DNA of 64,000 nt, from NCBI RefSeq assembly GCF_011046895.1, contig NZ_CP049250.1:3260501-3324500 (forward strand). Reading direction: 5' to 3'. Of the stretch, positions 18,748 to 27,859 are shown one piece after another (position 1 is the stretch's first letter; the number at the start of each line of letters is the position of its first letter). Position numbers and translations under genes: made by a program. This stretch comes from Rhizobium rhizoryzae (lineage in GTDB: Bacteria > Pseudomonadota > Alphaproteobacteria > Rhizobiales > Rhizobiaceae). Under the pieces are notes generated by a model that saw only the letters and a program-made list of their open reading frames with translations, made no database searches and was not told where the DNA came from.

Positions 18748-19416
18748 TCACGCGCTTGCGGGCGTGAGGCTGAAGCAGGTGAGCACTGCAGAATAATGCA
18801 CCATGGCGGCGGAGATGACGAAGCCGTGCCAGATGGCATTCTGGAAACGCAGGCGTTCCCACACATGGAAGATGACGCCGAGCGAATAGATGACGCCGCC
18901 AATGACGATAAGCCACAGCGTGATGGACGGCAAAAGCTCAGACAGGGGTGCCACGACCACGATGCCGCTCCAGCCCATGCCGAGATAGAGCAGGATGGCG
19001 AGCCGGTCATACCGCCCCGGAAAGACACATTTCAGCGTGATGCCGAGTGCCGCCACCGCCCAGACAAAGATCAGCATGCCGAAGATCAGCGGATCATTCG
19101 CGCCCTTTTGCAGGAACGGCGTATAAGTCGCTGCAATCAAAACGAAAATTGCTGAGTGATCGAACCGGCGCAATATCCATTTGGTGCGCGTGTGCGGCCA
19201 GATATTGTAGGTGAAGGACACGGACAGACAGAGCAGCAGGCCGATGCCATAGACCCAGGCGGCAGCCAGTTCGCCATGGCTTGCCCACAGCGTTGCATAG
19301 AAAATCAGCGCGGTGACCCCGATCAGGGCCAGCACGATGCCAATGCCGTGCACCACGCCATCGGCCACGATTTCATGAAAATCATATCTGCGCCCGAAGG
19401 CGAACAGTTCCGTCAT
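18748..19416 (-). CDS. hemolysin III family (PAQR/YqfA-like) membrane protein
   Basis: A 222-residue protein with seven predicted transmembrane helices and the conserved PAQR signatures: EIVADGVVHGIGIVLALIG in helix 1, the FDHSAIFVLIAATYTPF segment, and HVWERLRFQNAIWHGFVISAAMVHY near the end with the His residues that bind zinc in this superfamily. Bacterial members are called hemolysin III, but most affect membrane lipid homeostasis and are not proven toxins. Length is normal. It stands alone. Confidence 0.9.
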   Translation of the reverse strand: MTELFAFGRRYDFHEIVADGVVHGIGIVLALIGVTALIFYATLWASHGELAAAWVYGIGLLLCLSVSFTYNIWPHTRTKWILRRFDHSAIFVLIAATYTPFLQKGANDPLIFGMLIFVWAVAALGITLKCVFPGRYDRLAILLYLGMGWSGIVVVAPLSELLPSITLWLIVIGGVIYSLGVIFHVWERLRFQNAIWHGFVISAAMVHYSAVLTCFSLTPASA

Positions 19417-19735
19417 ATCGTCCCAACACTCTTCAAATCAGCCCTCAAGATGCCGAAGAGCATAAAATGATGCAACGGAGGAAATATGAAGACGCGCATC
19501 ACTTTGTGTCATGCGCGTTCAAACATCGTCAAAACTGACGGTAGCGTCAGTTTCTCCCCATCTGGACAAAGCTTCCCTGCCACACGGCGCCATCCTCGGC
19601 CTTCTGCCGAGGATCTGCTGACGTTCAATAAAATCACGCGGCTGTAGATGCTCGGGACAAGCCCGAGCATGACGGAATAGGGTGTTCAGACGTCTAAAAG
19701 CAGCTTGATGTAAACAGGGCCGTCGTTCCCGTTTT
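19417..19735. other. intergenic region with one palindromic element
   Basis: A single copy of the family A element occupies about 19589-19679, with both hairpins present and a loop change (CTTCTG). The remainder shows no coding frame; the AT-rich part at about 19430-19550 may hold the promoter of the hemolysin III family gene. Confidence 0.6.
19589..19679 (+). repeat. family A palindromic element, single copy
   Basis: This is the same two-hairpin element as in the tandem array at 15287-16352 (ATCCTCGGC.../...GCCGAGGAT, then TGCTCGGG.../CCCGAGCA), in the same orientation but without the 55-base linking sequence. Confidence 0.85.
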
Positions 19736-20056
19736 TCACTGCTCTTTCATGCAGGTACAGCAGAGCGCCGCATGCGGAACCGCTGCAAGGCGCGCCTCGC
19801 TGATCGGCTCGCCGCATTTGGCGCAGGCACCGAAGGTTCCAGCCTCGATGCGGGCAAGGGCTGCCTCTATGGAGGCAAGCTCCTTCTGACCCGCCTCACC
19901 CAGACCTTCGAGCACCTCGTCATTGTTGCGCTCGATTGCCCGGTCGTCATCATCGGGATTGCCGGGCTGATCGAGGTCCGCCTCGATCTTGTGCAGACGG
20001 CGGTCGAGTTCGTTGCGGCGCGCTTCGAGCACCTGCTGGTAATGTTGCGTATCCAT
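19736..20056 (-). CDS. TraR/DksA family zinc-finger protein
   Basis: A 106-residue DksA-like protein: an N-terminal coiled coil (~1-65) and a C-terminal C4 zinc finger with Cys78, Cys81, Cys99 and Cys102. DksA/TraR proteins bind the secondary channel of RNA polymerase and alter transcription with or without ppGpp. The coiled-coil tip does not carry the clear DxxDxA acidic motif of true DksA (it reads NPDDDDRAIERNNDE), so this is a short DksA-like protein. AGGAGG lies upstream of the ATG at 20056. The next gene upstream, a universal stress protein, is on the same strand and close, suggesting one stress-response unit. Confidence 0.85.
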   Translation of the reverse strand: MDTQHYQQVLEARRNELDRRLHKIEADLDQPGNPDDDDRAIERNNDEVLEGLGEAGQKELASIEAALARIEAGTFGACAKCGEPISEARLAAVPHAALCCTCMKEQ

Positions 20057-20070
20057 TGGGGGCCTCCTGA

Positions 20071-20481
20071 TCAGCGGTCTACGAGAACCGAGCACTTGGC
20101 ATGGCGCACGACGCGGTCCGCCGTCGCACCGATGAGATAGTTGGAGAAGTCCGGCTTGTGCGAGGCAAGCACGATGAGATCTGCGCTATAAGCCTGCGCT
20201 GCGGCCAGAATTTCGTGGGCCGGTGCGCCCGTGCGCACATCGATGCTGGCTGAGGTGCCCACACGTTCGCGCAGGTCCTGAAGCTTCGCCGTTGCTTCCT
20301 GCCGCGCCGACCCCAGAAGATCCGTGGGAACATCAATGGCCAGATAGCTCGGCAGTTCTTCCACCACGTTGATGAGAGCGATCTTGCCACCCTGATCGAG
20401 AAGCGCGACGGCTTTCTTCAGAATTTGCTCGCCACGGTCCAGCTGGGCGATATCGATGGCGACGACGATGGATGCGTACAT
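20071..20481 (-). CDS. universal stress protein (UspA family)
   Basis: A 136-residue single-domain Usp: VVAIDIA at the start, a middle ALINVVEELP strand, and the nucleotide-binding loop near the C-terminus, GATADRVVRHAKCSVLV, preceded by DLIVLASHK. The G-2x-G-9x-G(S/T) ATP motif is only partly kept, as in UspA-type proteins that bind ATP weakly. The ATG at 20481 has a GGGAG site. Only about 15 bases separate it from the DksA-like gene downstream, so the two are probably one transcript. Confidence 0.9.
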   Translation of the reverse strand: MYASIVVAIDIAQLDRGEQILKKAVALLDQGGKIALINVVEELPSYLAIDVPTDLLGSARQEATAKLQDLRERVGTSASIDVRTGAPAHEILAAAQAYSADLIVLASHKPDFSNYLIGATADRVVRHAKCSVLVDR

Positions 20482-20675
20482 GTGCGTGATCTCCCGAGAT
20501 TTGATGAACCCATTCTCGGGCCTGAAAGCAGGAGGCGCCTTGATGGAAATCAAACTCCGGACAGCCGATCATCGTTCGTTATTGGTGAACGAAGTTTCGC
20601 CAACCAACCATCTTTCTTGAACGCACGCGTGCGCGCATATTCAGGTCATCTTGAACACGGCCCAAGGCTTATCCG

Positions 20676-21539
20676 ATGTCCGATACGACCCTGCCCTTTG
20701 CATTGACCCGACCCGCGCATGTGGATGCGGCGCATCTGGTGGTGCGCGATCTGGACCTTGTGAGCGGATATTACCAGCAGGCAATTGGCCTGTCGGTGCT
20801 GGAGAAGAACACGAGCGGCGTGGTTCTCGGTGCCCATGGCACACCGCTTCTCACGCTTTCCACGGGTGGGCAGGTGAAGGCTGCGCCACGCAATGCAGCC
20901 GGGCTTTTTCACACCGCTTTTCTGGTGCCCAACCGCCGGGAGCTTGCCGCCTGGCTGGCACATGCCGCTCATAGCGGTATCCGTTTAGAGGGCGCATCCG
21001 ACCATCTCGTCAGCGAGGCAATCTATCTGTCTGATCCGGAGGGCAACGGCATCGAGATCTATCGGGATCGCTCGCCGTTGGAATGGACCTATCACGACGA
21101 TGGCACGGTCGAAATGGCAACCGATCGGCTCGATCTCCAGGCGCTTTACGACAGCGCACCCCAGGAGCGTTTCGCCGGCATGGCGGCTGGTACGGCCATT
21201 GGCCACATTCACCTGCAGGTGGGCAATATTCCGGAAGCCGATGTCTTCTACCGCGACGTTCTGGGCCTGAAGATCATGGCGCGCTATCCGGGTGCCAGCT
21301 TCTTTGCCACGGGTGGCTATCACCATCATGTGGCGGCCAATATCTGGAACAGCCGAGGGGCGGCGGCTCGACAGGATGCGATGAGCGGCCTTTCCGATTA
21401 CACCCTGCGTTTTGCCGATGAGGCGGCTTTGACAAAGGCTCTGGCTGCGCTTGAAAAACTGGAAATTGCCACCCGGAAGACGGCCTCCGGCTGGGCGCTG
21501 AAAGACCCTTGGGGCATCGGGCTCAATCTCGTGGCTTAA
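20676..21539 (+). CDS. VOC family protein, two-domain extradiol dioxygenase/glyoxalase-like
   Basis: A 287-residue protein made of two VOC modules (~10-130 and ~165-285). Metal-ligand candidates include His20 in VDAAHLVVRDL, Glu near SDPEGNGIEIYRD, and His in AIGHIHLQVGNI. The arrangement matches the CatE/YfiE-like proteins often annotated as catechol-2,3-dioxygenase or glyoxalase; the substrate cannot be deduced. It stands alone between the Usp gene and a family B repeat. Confidence 0.87.
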   Translation: MSDTTLPFALTRPAHVDAAHLVVRDLDLVSGYYQQAIGLSVLEKNTSGVVLGAHGTPLLTLSTGGQVKAAPRNAAGLFHTAFLVPNRRELAAWLAHAAHSGIRLEGASDHLVSEAIYLSDPEGNGIEIYRDRSPLEWTYHDDGTVEMATDRLDLQALYDSAPQERFAGMAAGTAIGHIHLQVGNIPEADVFYRDVLGLKIMARYPGASFFATGGYHHHVAANIWNSRGAAARQDAMSGLSDYTLRFADEAALTKALAALEKLEIATRKTASGWALKDPWGIGLNLVA

Positions 21540-21874
21540 GGGTAACCGCAAGACATGGCATGTCCCAGTCTTGATCGATCCCTTTCAACACCCCCCTCTG
21601 TCCTGCCGGACATCTCCCCCTCAAGGGGGGAGATCGAATCGCGGTTACCGACCTGCCCTTCTCGACGAATTAGAAAAGCGCAGTCTTTGAGGTTGTGAGA
21701 GGGGAAGAGAGAGTGCGTCTTGCCAATCTCCCCCTTGAGGGGGAGATGTCCGGCAGGACAGAGGGGGTTATTCGGCGGATTATTGAGGTAAACTGCACCC
21801 TAATCCTCCCTCACCCACAAGTTGGAACCTGTCTCCTGTTCGCGCGTTGTCGGCCATCATTCAGGGGGTCTTCC
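21540..21874. other. intergenic region with a family B palindromic element
   Basis: The gap holds repeat copy 2 (21590-21770) and then about 100 bases leading to the AI-2E gene with an AGGGGG ribosome site. An in-frame extension of the next gene passes through the repeat and is not protein-like. Confidence 0.7.
21590..21770. repeat. MITE-like palindromic element (family B), copy 2
   Basis: The best-preserved copy: terminal inverted repeats of about 28 bases (CCCCCTCTGTCCTGCCGGAC at the left, its inverse at the right), each continued by an inner hairpin CTCCCCCTCAAGGGGGAG. The central ~80 bases differ from copies 1 and 3. Confidence 0.9.
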
Positions 21875-23041
21875 ATGGGTACGACGATCGCCGGTCAAAA
21901 CCGGCAGAATGCCAGGCACAAGCGTCAGGTGTTGGAACACGAGGCTGCGCGCCAGGACGAGCTTGCGGTCTACAATAGCGATGCAACCGAGTTCTCCCCG
22001 CTTGGTCGCGAAGCGCTGGAAGTGGCCAAGGCCTGGGCGGTGATCGGCATTTTCCTGATCATCGGCTTTGCTGTCGTGCAGCACCTTTCGCTCATTCTGA
22101 AGCCGGTAACGCTCGCCATCGTGGTGGGCATGATTCTCGGCATGGTGGCCGAGCGCATGGGCCAATATGGCATTCCCCGCTTCGGCATCGCCTTCATTCT
22201 CTCCAGCCTCGTGATGGTGTCGATCTTCCTGATCGTGAACGCGCTGGCGGAACCCGTCGCCACCTTCGTCCAGTCAGGCCCAACGATCGTGGAGCAGGCG
22301 CTGGCGCGTATCACGCCCTTTCTCGAGCAGCATCACTGGCTGAACATTACGCCAGCGACCTTCGAGACCGGTCCGATGTCCATGGAAAAGCTGATGGAAA
22401 ACAGCACCAATATATTAGGGGTCCTGTCTTCCAGCGTCACACCGGCCATTATTCAGGCGCTCATCTTCTTCGCCGGTCTTCTTCTGTTTCTATACGGTCG
22501 ACTGAAACTGCGCCGCGCCATCATCATGGCTTTTCCCTCACGCCGCCAGCGTTTGCTGACGATCCGCATTCTCAACGCGGTGGAGGAAGTGCTTGGCTAT
22601 TACTTCGCGACAGCCAGCCTGATCTATCTCGGCCTCGGCGTGGTGATGACCCTGATTGCCTATTTCGGCGGGCTATCCATGCCCATCCTGTGGGGCATCT
22701 TCGCCTTCCTCTCCAGCTTTGTGCCCTATCTCGGCATCACGCTGATGACGCTTTCCGTTGCTGTGGCGGGCGTTCTTTCGCATGATACACTGCTGATCGG
22801 GCTTCTTCCGGCCTTTGCCTTCTTCACCATTCACCTGATCATGGAAAACCTGCTGTTTCCGGCCGTCATGGGTCGGCAATGGGAGATCAACCCGTTCCTC
22901 GTCTTCATCGCCATCCTGTTCTGGACCTGGATGTGGGGCGCGATCGGCGCGATGCTGGCCCTGCCACTCTCGCTGATCGTGATGACGATTGCGCAGGAAC
23001 TCTTCCCCGAACGCAAAACGGCGCCGCAGCTGCCGGGATGA
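21875..23041 (+). CDS. AI-2E family transporter (PerM/TqsA-like)
   Basis: A 388-residue membrane protein of the AI-2E (UPF0118) family, with about eight helices: an N-terminal group of three, a large extracytoplasmic loop (~130-200), and a C-terminal group containing VMTLIAYFGGLSMPILWGIFAFLSSFVPYLG and NLLFPAVMGRQWEINPFLVFIAILFW, the two family signatures. Members export small molecules or Na+; substrate unknown here. The N-terminal ~50 residues are charged and cytosolic. The ATG at 21875 follows an AGGGGG site. Confidence 0.9.
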   Translation: MGTTIAGQNRQNARHKRQVLEHEAARQDELAVYNSDATEFSPLGREALEVAKAWAVIGIFLIIGFAVVQHLSLILKPVTLAIVVGMILGMVAERMGQYGIPRFGIAFILSSLVMVSIFLIVNALAEPVATFVQSGPTIVEQALARITPFLEQHHWLNITPATFETGPMSMEKLMENSTNILGVLSSSVTPAIIQALIFFAGLLLFLYGRLKLRRAIIMAFPSRRQRLLTIRILNAVEEVLGYYFATASLIYLGLGVVMTLIAYFGGLSMPILWGIFAFLSSFVPYLGITLMTLSVAVAGVLSHDTLLIGLLPAFAFFTIHLIMENLLFPAVMGRQWEINPFLVFIAILFWTWMWGAIGAMLALPLSLIVMTIAQELFPERKTAPQLPG

Positions 23042-23059
23042 ATTGGTAAATGGGAAAAT

Positions 23060-23085
23060 GCCGGGGCACACATACCCCGGCTTTT
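23060..23085 (+). terminator. intrinsic terminator
   Basis: GCCGGGG pairs with CCCCGGC around an 8-base loop and is followed by TTTT. It lies between the convergent AI-2E and DUF930 genes and could serve the AI-2E gene. Confidence 0.75.
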
Positions 23086-23086
23086 C

Positions 23087-23482
23087 CTAATTATACAGAT
23101 AATACTCGCCCCATTCTTCGCGCGGGACCTTGGAGCCGACCTTGTAATCGAAGGACTGGATGGTCAGACCATCCTCCGCTGTCTTGCACTTGTATTTCAG
23201 GCGATACCAATCGCCCGCGCTGCGGAACACGGCACCGGGGGCTCTCAGCAGGCCTTCGGTCTCCTCCGTATCGGCAAAGGTGTAGGCAATTACCTTGTCG
23301 GGCTTGTAGCCCTCGCCTTGCTTCGCAATCCGGCTCATGGCTTCGATATCGCAGCGCTGTTCCCGCCGCTCTTCCGGGGTCAGGCGATCCAGTTGGCGAA
23401 TGATGCTATCATCCAGGGCATAGGCAGGCAGGACCGCCGCACCGGTCAGAACCAGTGCCGCGGCAGTCATGGTTTTTATCAT
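23087..23482 (-). CDS. DUF930 domain-containing periplasmic protein
   Basis: A 131-residue exported protein. Residues 1-22 form a signal peptide (MIKTMTAAALVLTGAAVLPAYA). The mature part has the DUF930 pattern LDDSIIRQLDRLTPEERREQRCDIEAMSRI, and later KVIAYTF and WYRLKYKCKTAEDGL, with two cysteines likely joined by a disulfide. The function of DUF930 is unknown; it is common in rhizobia. An upstream in-frame ATG at 23494 gives four extra residues and is an alternative start. Confidence 0.85.
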   Translation of the reverse strand: MIKTMTAAALVLTGAAVLPAYALDDSIIRQLDRLTPEERREQRCDIEAMSRIAKQGEGYKPDKVIAYTFADTEETEGLLRAPGAVFRSAGDWYRLKYKCKTAEDGLTIQSFDYKVGSKVPREEWGEYYLYN

Positions 23483-23685
23483 GTCGGTTTCCATCCAATA
23501 TGACTCGGACGGGCCGGAAACTAGGCAAGCGACCCCCGCTTGGCTACCCATCAGACTGAAAAAATGTAAATCGTGATCAGGTTTTGGCGCAGGCGTCGGC
23601 TGAAAGCACGCGGGATGCCCGCTTGTTATGACGCGATGTTCCGCCTATCTCTGGGGCACATTCACATTGATGCCGGAGATGATCC

Positions 23686-25791
23686 TTGGCCTATAACCGC
23701 AAAGCCTTTTCCAACCTTCCGCAAGCCCCCGTTGCCGCCAGGAAGCCGCAGACCGACACGCGCCACGGCCTGACCCGCACGGATGACTACGCGTGGTTTC
23801 GCGCTGACAACTGGCAGGCGATGTTCAAGGATACCTCCATTCTCGACCCGCAGATTCGTTCGCATCTGGAGGCCGAGAACGCCTATATGGAAGCGGCACT
23901 GGGTGATACGGCAGAGCTTCAGAAGCAGCTGTTTGCCGAAATGAAGGGCCGCATCAAGGAAGACGATAGCTCGGTTCCGGTGAAGGACGGGCCATACGCC
24001 TACGGTACGCTGTTCGTCACCGGTGGCGAGCAGCCGCATTACTTTCGAACACCTCGCGACGGCGGCGAACGCCATGTGATGCTGGATGGCGACAAGGAAG
24101 CGGCGGGCAAGGATTACTTCCGTCTGGGCGGCCTTGGGCAGAACAGCGACCACAGCCACGGCATCTGGGGCTATGACGACAAGGGTTCGGAATACTTCAC
24201 GCTGCGTGTGCGCAACCTCGAAACCGGGGATGATCTTGCCGATGTGGTGGAAAACACCTCTGGCGGCGGTGTCTGGGCGCCCGATGGCAAGAGCTTCTTC
24301 TACACACTGCAGGACGAGAACCACCGCCCCTCGAAGGTGTTCCACCATATCATCGGCCAGCCGCAATCAGCAGATCGACTTGTTTACGAGGAAAAGGATC
24401 CCGGCTTCTTCATGGGCGTCGGTGGCTCGCTGCTCGACGATTTCATTTTCATCGACATTCATGACCACGAGACGTCCGAATACCGGCTGCTTTCCACCAA
24501 GGATTTGACCGCGGAACCCATGCTGGTGGCGGAGCGCGAGGAAGGCGTCGAATATTCGATGACCGAGGGCGGCGATGTGTTCTACATCCTGACCAATGAC
24601 GACGATGCCAAGGATTTCAAGATCGTGGAAGCGCCGGTGACGGCACCGGGCAAGGAAAATTGGACCGAGACCGTGCCGCATGAGCCGGGTCGCCTCATCC
24701 TTTCCCACGCCGCCTATGCGCGTCATCTGGTATGGCTGGAACGGCGCGACGGGCTGCCGCGCATCGTGGTGCGCGAGCGGGCAACGGGTGCGGAGCATGC
24801 CATTGCCTTCGACGAAGAGGCCTATTCGCTGGGCCTGCACGGTGCGGCGGAATATGATACCGACGTCATTCGCTTCTCCTATTCCTCCATGACGACGCCG
24901 AGCCAGTTGTTTGACTACAACATGGCGACGCGTGAACGGGTGCTGCTGAAGACGCAGGAGGTTCCCTCCGGCCACAACCCGGATGATTATGTGACGCGCC
25001 GCGTCATGGCGCCTGCCCATGACGGCGAACTGGTTCCTGTCTCGCTGCTCTACCGGAAGGATACGGTTCTGGATGGCTCCGCGCCCTGCCTGCTCTACGG
25101 TTATGGCGCCTATGGCGTGACGATCCCCGCCTCCTTCTCCACCAATGCGCTGTCGCTTGCCGATCGCGGTTTCGTCTATGCCATTGCGCATATTCGTGGC
25201 GGCAAGGACAAGGGTTTTGCCTGGTACGAAGACGGCAAGATGGAGAAGAAGCAGAACACGTTCAAGGACTTCATCGCGGCAGCCGACCATCTGGTGAAGG
25301 AGGGTTTCACGAGCTTCGACAACATCATCGCCGAAGGTGGTTCGGCCGGCGGCATGCTGATGGGGGCGATTGCCAATATGGCGCCGGAGAAGTTCGCCGG
25401 CATCATTGCCGCCGTTCCCTTCGTGGATGTGCTGAACACCATGCTGGATGACACGCTGCCGCTGACGCCGCCGGAGTGGCCGGAATGGGGCAACCCGATC
25501 GAGTCGGAAGAGGAATACAACTGGATTGCCGCCTATTCCCCTTACGACAATGTGGCGAACAAGCCCTACCCGCCAATCCTCGCAATCTCGGGCCTGACCG
25601 ATCCGCGCGTGACCTACTGGGAACCGACAAAATGGGTTGCGCGGCTGCGGGCGACAGCTCCGGAGGCTGGACCCTATCTCCTGAAAACCAACATGGCGGC
25701 AGGCCATGGCGGTAAATCCGGCCGTTTCCAGCGGCTGGAAGAAATCGCCTTCGAATATGCCTTCGCCATCAAGGTTGCGGGCAAGATGTGA
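23686..25791 (+). CDS. ptrB: oligopeptidase B (S9 serine protease)
   Basis: A 701-residue prolyl-oligopeptidase family enzyme that cuts short peptides after Arg or Lys in the cytosol. The N-terminal ~400 residues are the seven-bladed beta propeller (opening with TRTDDYAWFRADNW); the C-terminal alpha/beta hydrolase has the triad Ser553 (GGSAGG), Asp639 (LTDPRVTYW) and His674 (AAGHGGKSGR). The length is normal for PtrB. The start is an unusual TTG at 23686, supported by GGAGATGA just upstream; no in-frame ATG precedes the conserved region closely. Confidence 0.93.
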   Translation: MAYNRKAFSNLPQAPVAARKPQTDTRHGLTRTDDYAWFRADNWQAMFKDTSILDPQIRSHLEAENAYMEAALGDTAELQKQLFAEMKGRIKEDDSSVPVKDGPYAYGTLFVTGGEQPHYFRTPRDGGERHVMLDGDKEAAGKDYFRLGGLGQNSDHSHGIWGYDDKGSEYFTLRVRNLETGDDLADVVENTSGGGVWAPDGKSFFYTLQDENHRPSKVFHHIIGQPQSADRLVYEEKDPGFFMGVGGSLLDDFIFIDIHDHETSEYRLLSTKDLTAEPMLVAEREEGVEYSMTEGGDVFYILTNDDDAKDFKIVEAPVTAPGKENWTETVPHEPGRLILSHAAYARHLVWLERRDGLPRIVVRERATGAEHAIAFDEEAYSLGLHGAAEYDTDVIRFSYSSMTTPSQLFDYNMATRERVLLKTQEVPSGHNPDDYVTRRVMAPAHDGELVPVSLLYRKDTVLDGSAPCLLYGYGAYGVTIPASFSTNALSLADRGFVYAIAHIRGGKDKGFAWYEDGKMEKKQNTFKDFIAAADHLVKEGFTSFDNIIAEGGSAGGMLMGAIANMAPEKFAGIIAAVPFVDVLNTMLDDTLPLTPPEWPEWGNPIESEEEYNWIAAYSPYDNVANKPYPPILAISGLTDPRVTYWEPTKWVARLRATAPEAGPYLLKTNMAAGHGGKSGRFQRLEEIAFEYAFAIKVAGKM

Positions 25792-25946
25792 GGCTTTGCT
25801 CTACGAATTCCCGGACGGAAAACCGCAAATACACTTTTCCTGGGAATTCTCTAGTATCTTGCGGAATTACTCGTTCCGCGCTAGTCTTCAGGAGTTCTCC
25901 CGACAGCGGTAACTGCCGGGAGAGTTTCGCTTAGATGAAGAAATTG

Positions 25947-25987
25947 ACCCGCACGATTGCTGTCCAGCCCGTGCGGGTTTTCTTATT
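25947..25987 (+). terminator. intrinsic terminator
   Basis: ACCCGCACG pairs with CGTGCGGGT and is followed by TTTTCTTATTTT. It fits as the end of the ptrB transcript, with a trailer of ~150 bases. Confidence 0.7.
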
Positions 25988-26034
25988 TTCAGCTTTGAGT
26001 ACTGCCGCTTTTTTTACTTGGAGCGCGGAGCTTC

Positions 26035-26216
26035 ACCCCCCTCTGTCCTGCCGGACATCTCCCCCTCAAGGGGGGAGATCGACTCGTGGCTCTCGTTCAG
26101 CATCTGGCGAAGCTGCCGATTGCGGAGAACGGATAAGGTGCGATAGGTCGAGCGGGTTACGCTAGCCAATCTCCCCCGCTTCAAGGGGGAGATGGTCGGC
26201 AGACCAGAGGGGGGTA
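26035..26216. repeat. MITE-like palindromic element (family B), copy 3
   Basis: The left end CCCCCCTCTGTCCTGCCGGA matches the other copies; the right end has the inverse with changes (GGTCGGCAGACCAGAGGGGG). Inner hairpins are retained at both ends. It lies between the convergent ptrB and PepSY genes. Confidence 0.85.
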
Positions 26217-26255
26217 TCAGGGCCTCAGCAGTTTGATGAAGCCCCTTCCCTCAAC

Positions 26256-27713
26256 CTACTCCGCAGGAGCAGCTTGCATGCGGCGACCCGCGCGGCGGGA
26301 CTTATCAAGCCTCCAGCGGAGGAGATCGATCACCACGAAAGCGAGCAGGCTAAGCCCCATCAGCGGCAAGGCAAGGCCAAGCGCGGTGGCCACGACCAGC
26401 ACGCCGAGTTTTGCAGGCCAGCCGAGATAGAGCCAGGACTGCGCGAGCGTGCGGGCTGGCGCACCGGCGGCGGGGCGGCGCTTCCACCACAGGATGTAAC
26501 CATAGACGATGGAGACCGAGAGGGCCGCGCCGATCATCACCATCGCGATCTGGTTCACCAGTCCAAACTTGATGCCCATGTGCAGATCGATGCCCCAGCG
26601 GATGAGCTTCGGCACGATGGTGAAGGTGGCGAAGTCAGCGCGGCTGGTCACTGTCATCGAACGTGGATCCACGGCAACCGTATCCACCTGCGTAGGCGTG
26701 GAGCGGTCATATTCGCGTACCATCCAGGCCTTGTCGGCGGACTTGGACGGACGGATTTCCACCAGCGGACTGTCGATGATGCCGGAGGATCTTGCCGTTG
26801 CCAGAACCTGATCGATCTGCGTGGCGGGATCCGGCAGACCTGAAGTGGTGGGCGCAGTGCTTGCCTTGCCATGATCGGCATGGGCGGAATGATCCGTATG
26901 GCCTGCGTGATCAGCGGCGGGCGCAGCAACCGATTCCAGCTTCAGCGAAACCGATGGCGTGACCCAGTTCAGCGACTGGCGAAGCGCATCGATGTTATCG
27001 CCCGCATATTTCGACCAGGTCAGTCCCGTTGCGGAAATGAACAGAAGACCAATTCCGATCCAGACCCCGATGGTGGAATGAACCCGACGGAGGCTGGCGG
27101 TTGCGCCTTCCTTGGACTGCGTTCTTGCAGTGTCTGTCTTACGGCGCCAGAACCAGAGCAGGAAGCCGCCGAGGGTCGCAATCCAGAGCCAGGAGGCCGC
27201 CAGTTCGCTGTAGTTGCGGCCGAAATCCCCCAGCAGCATATTGCGATGGAAGATATCGATGACCCAGCGGATCGGTAGCACGCCGCTGGTACCGTAGACG
27301 ACGAGGTCGCCCTTCACATCCAGCGTGACCGGATCGACGAAGACTGCGCGCGTTTCGGATTCGCCGAGCGTCGGATCAGCAAACATCACGCGGGTCGTCT
27401 TGCCCATTTCGGTTGCGGGGCGAACAGCGAACAGGGATTTGTCCGCACCATGATAGGCACGGGCCGCGTTGACCTGCGCCTCAAGGCTTTGCGGCTGGCC
27501 GGAGGAGACGCCGTTCAAATAGCTTCTGTAGACGTAGTTCTCGAGCTGCGGCGTCAGCACATAGGCCGTGCCCGACAAGGCCGCGACCAGAATGAACGGC
27601 CCGACGAAGAGCCCGATGTAGAAATGCAAGCGTGTGAGGAAGGCGCGAAGCTCGCCTCCTGTGGCAGATGCCACGGGCTTCTGCGTTATCTTTTTTGACT
27701 GTGCTGCGGTCAT
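26256..27713 (-). CDS. PepSY domain membrane protein (iron-regulated/PiuB-like)
   Basis: A 485-residue protein with four or five transmembrane helices: RLHFYIGLFVGPFILVAALSG near the N-terminus, a pair around the WRRKTDTAR region, and a C-terminal group (IAMVMIGAALSVSIVYGYILWWKRRP). Two PepSY-like extracytoplasmic regions lie between them. Conserved His residues in helix 1 (LHFYIG) and after RWVIDIFHRN may bind haem, as proposed for PiuB/FpvG-type ferric reductases that release iron from siderophores. A His-rich stretch (DHAGHTDHSAHADHG) in the periplasmic loop may bind metal. GGAGG precedes the ATG. It forms a unit with the DUF2946 gene upstream. Confidence 0.87.
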   Translation of the reverse strand: MTAAQSKKITQKPVASATGGELRAFLTRLHFYIGLFVGPFILVAALSGTAYVLTPQLENYVYRSYLNGVSSGQPQSLEAQVNAARAYHGADKSLFAVRPATEMGKTTRVMFADPTLGESETRAVFVDPVTLDVKGDLVVYGTSGVLPIRWVIDIFHRNMLLGDFGRNYSELAASWLWIATLGGFLLWFWRRKTDTARTQSKEGATASLRRVHSTIGVWIGIGLLFISATGLTWSKYAGDNIDALRQSLNWVTPSVSLKLESVAAPAADHAGHTDHSAHADHGKASTAPTTSGLPDPATQIDQVLATARSSGIIDSPLVEIRPSKSADKAWMVREYDRSTPTQVDTVAVDPRSMTVTSRADFATFTIVPKLIRWGIDLHMGIKFGLVNQIAMVMIGAALSVSIVYGYILWWKRRPAAGAPARTLAQSWLYLGWPAKLGVLVVATALGLALPLMGLSLLAFVVIDLLRWRLDKSRRAGRRMQAAPAE

Positions 27714-27859
27714 GGCTGACCTCCAGCAGAAAGGGAGATGGTTTCAACGAGACTGGCGCAGAGCTGCGCGCGCGGACTGGCACATCCGCCTGACGGAAAA
27801 GATGACATGATTTGCTCCATGAGCTTGAAAAGAGGCGGGAAAACCCCGCGTTCAAGGCA

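Larger units (their letters stand above)
25792..26255. other. intergenic region with terminator and family B element
   Basis: After the ptrB stop comes an imperfect CTCCCGACAG/CTGCCGGGAG hairpin near 25898-25923, then a strong terminator at 25947-25987 and repeat copy 3 at 26035-26216. No gene is seen. Confidence 0.6.
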
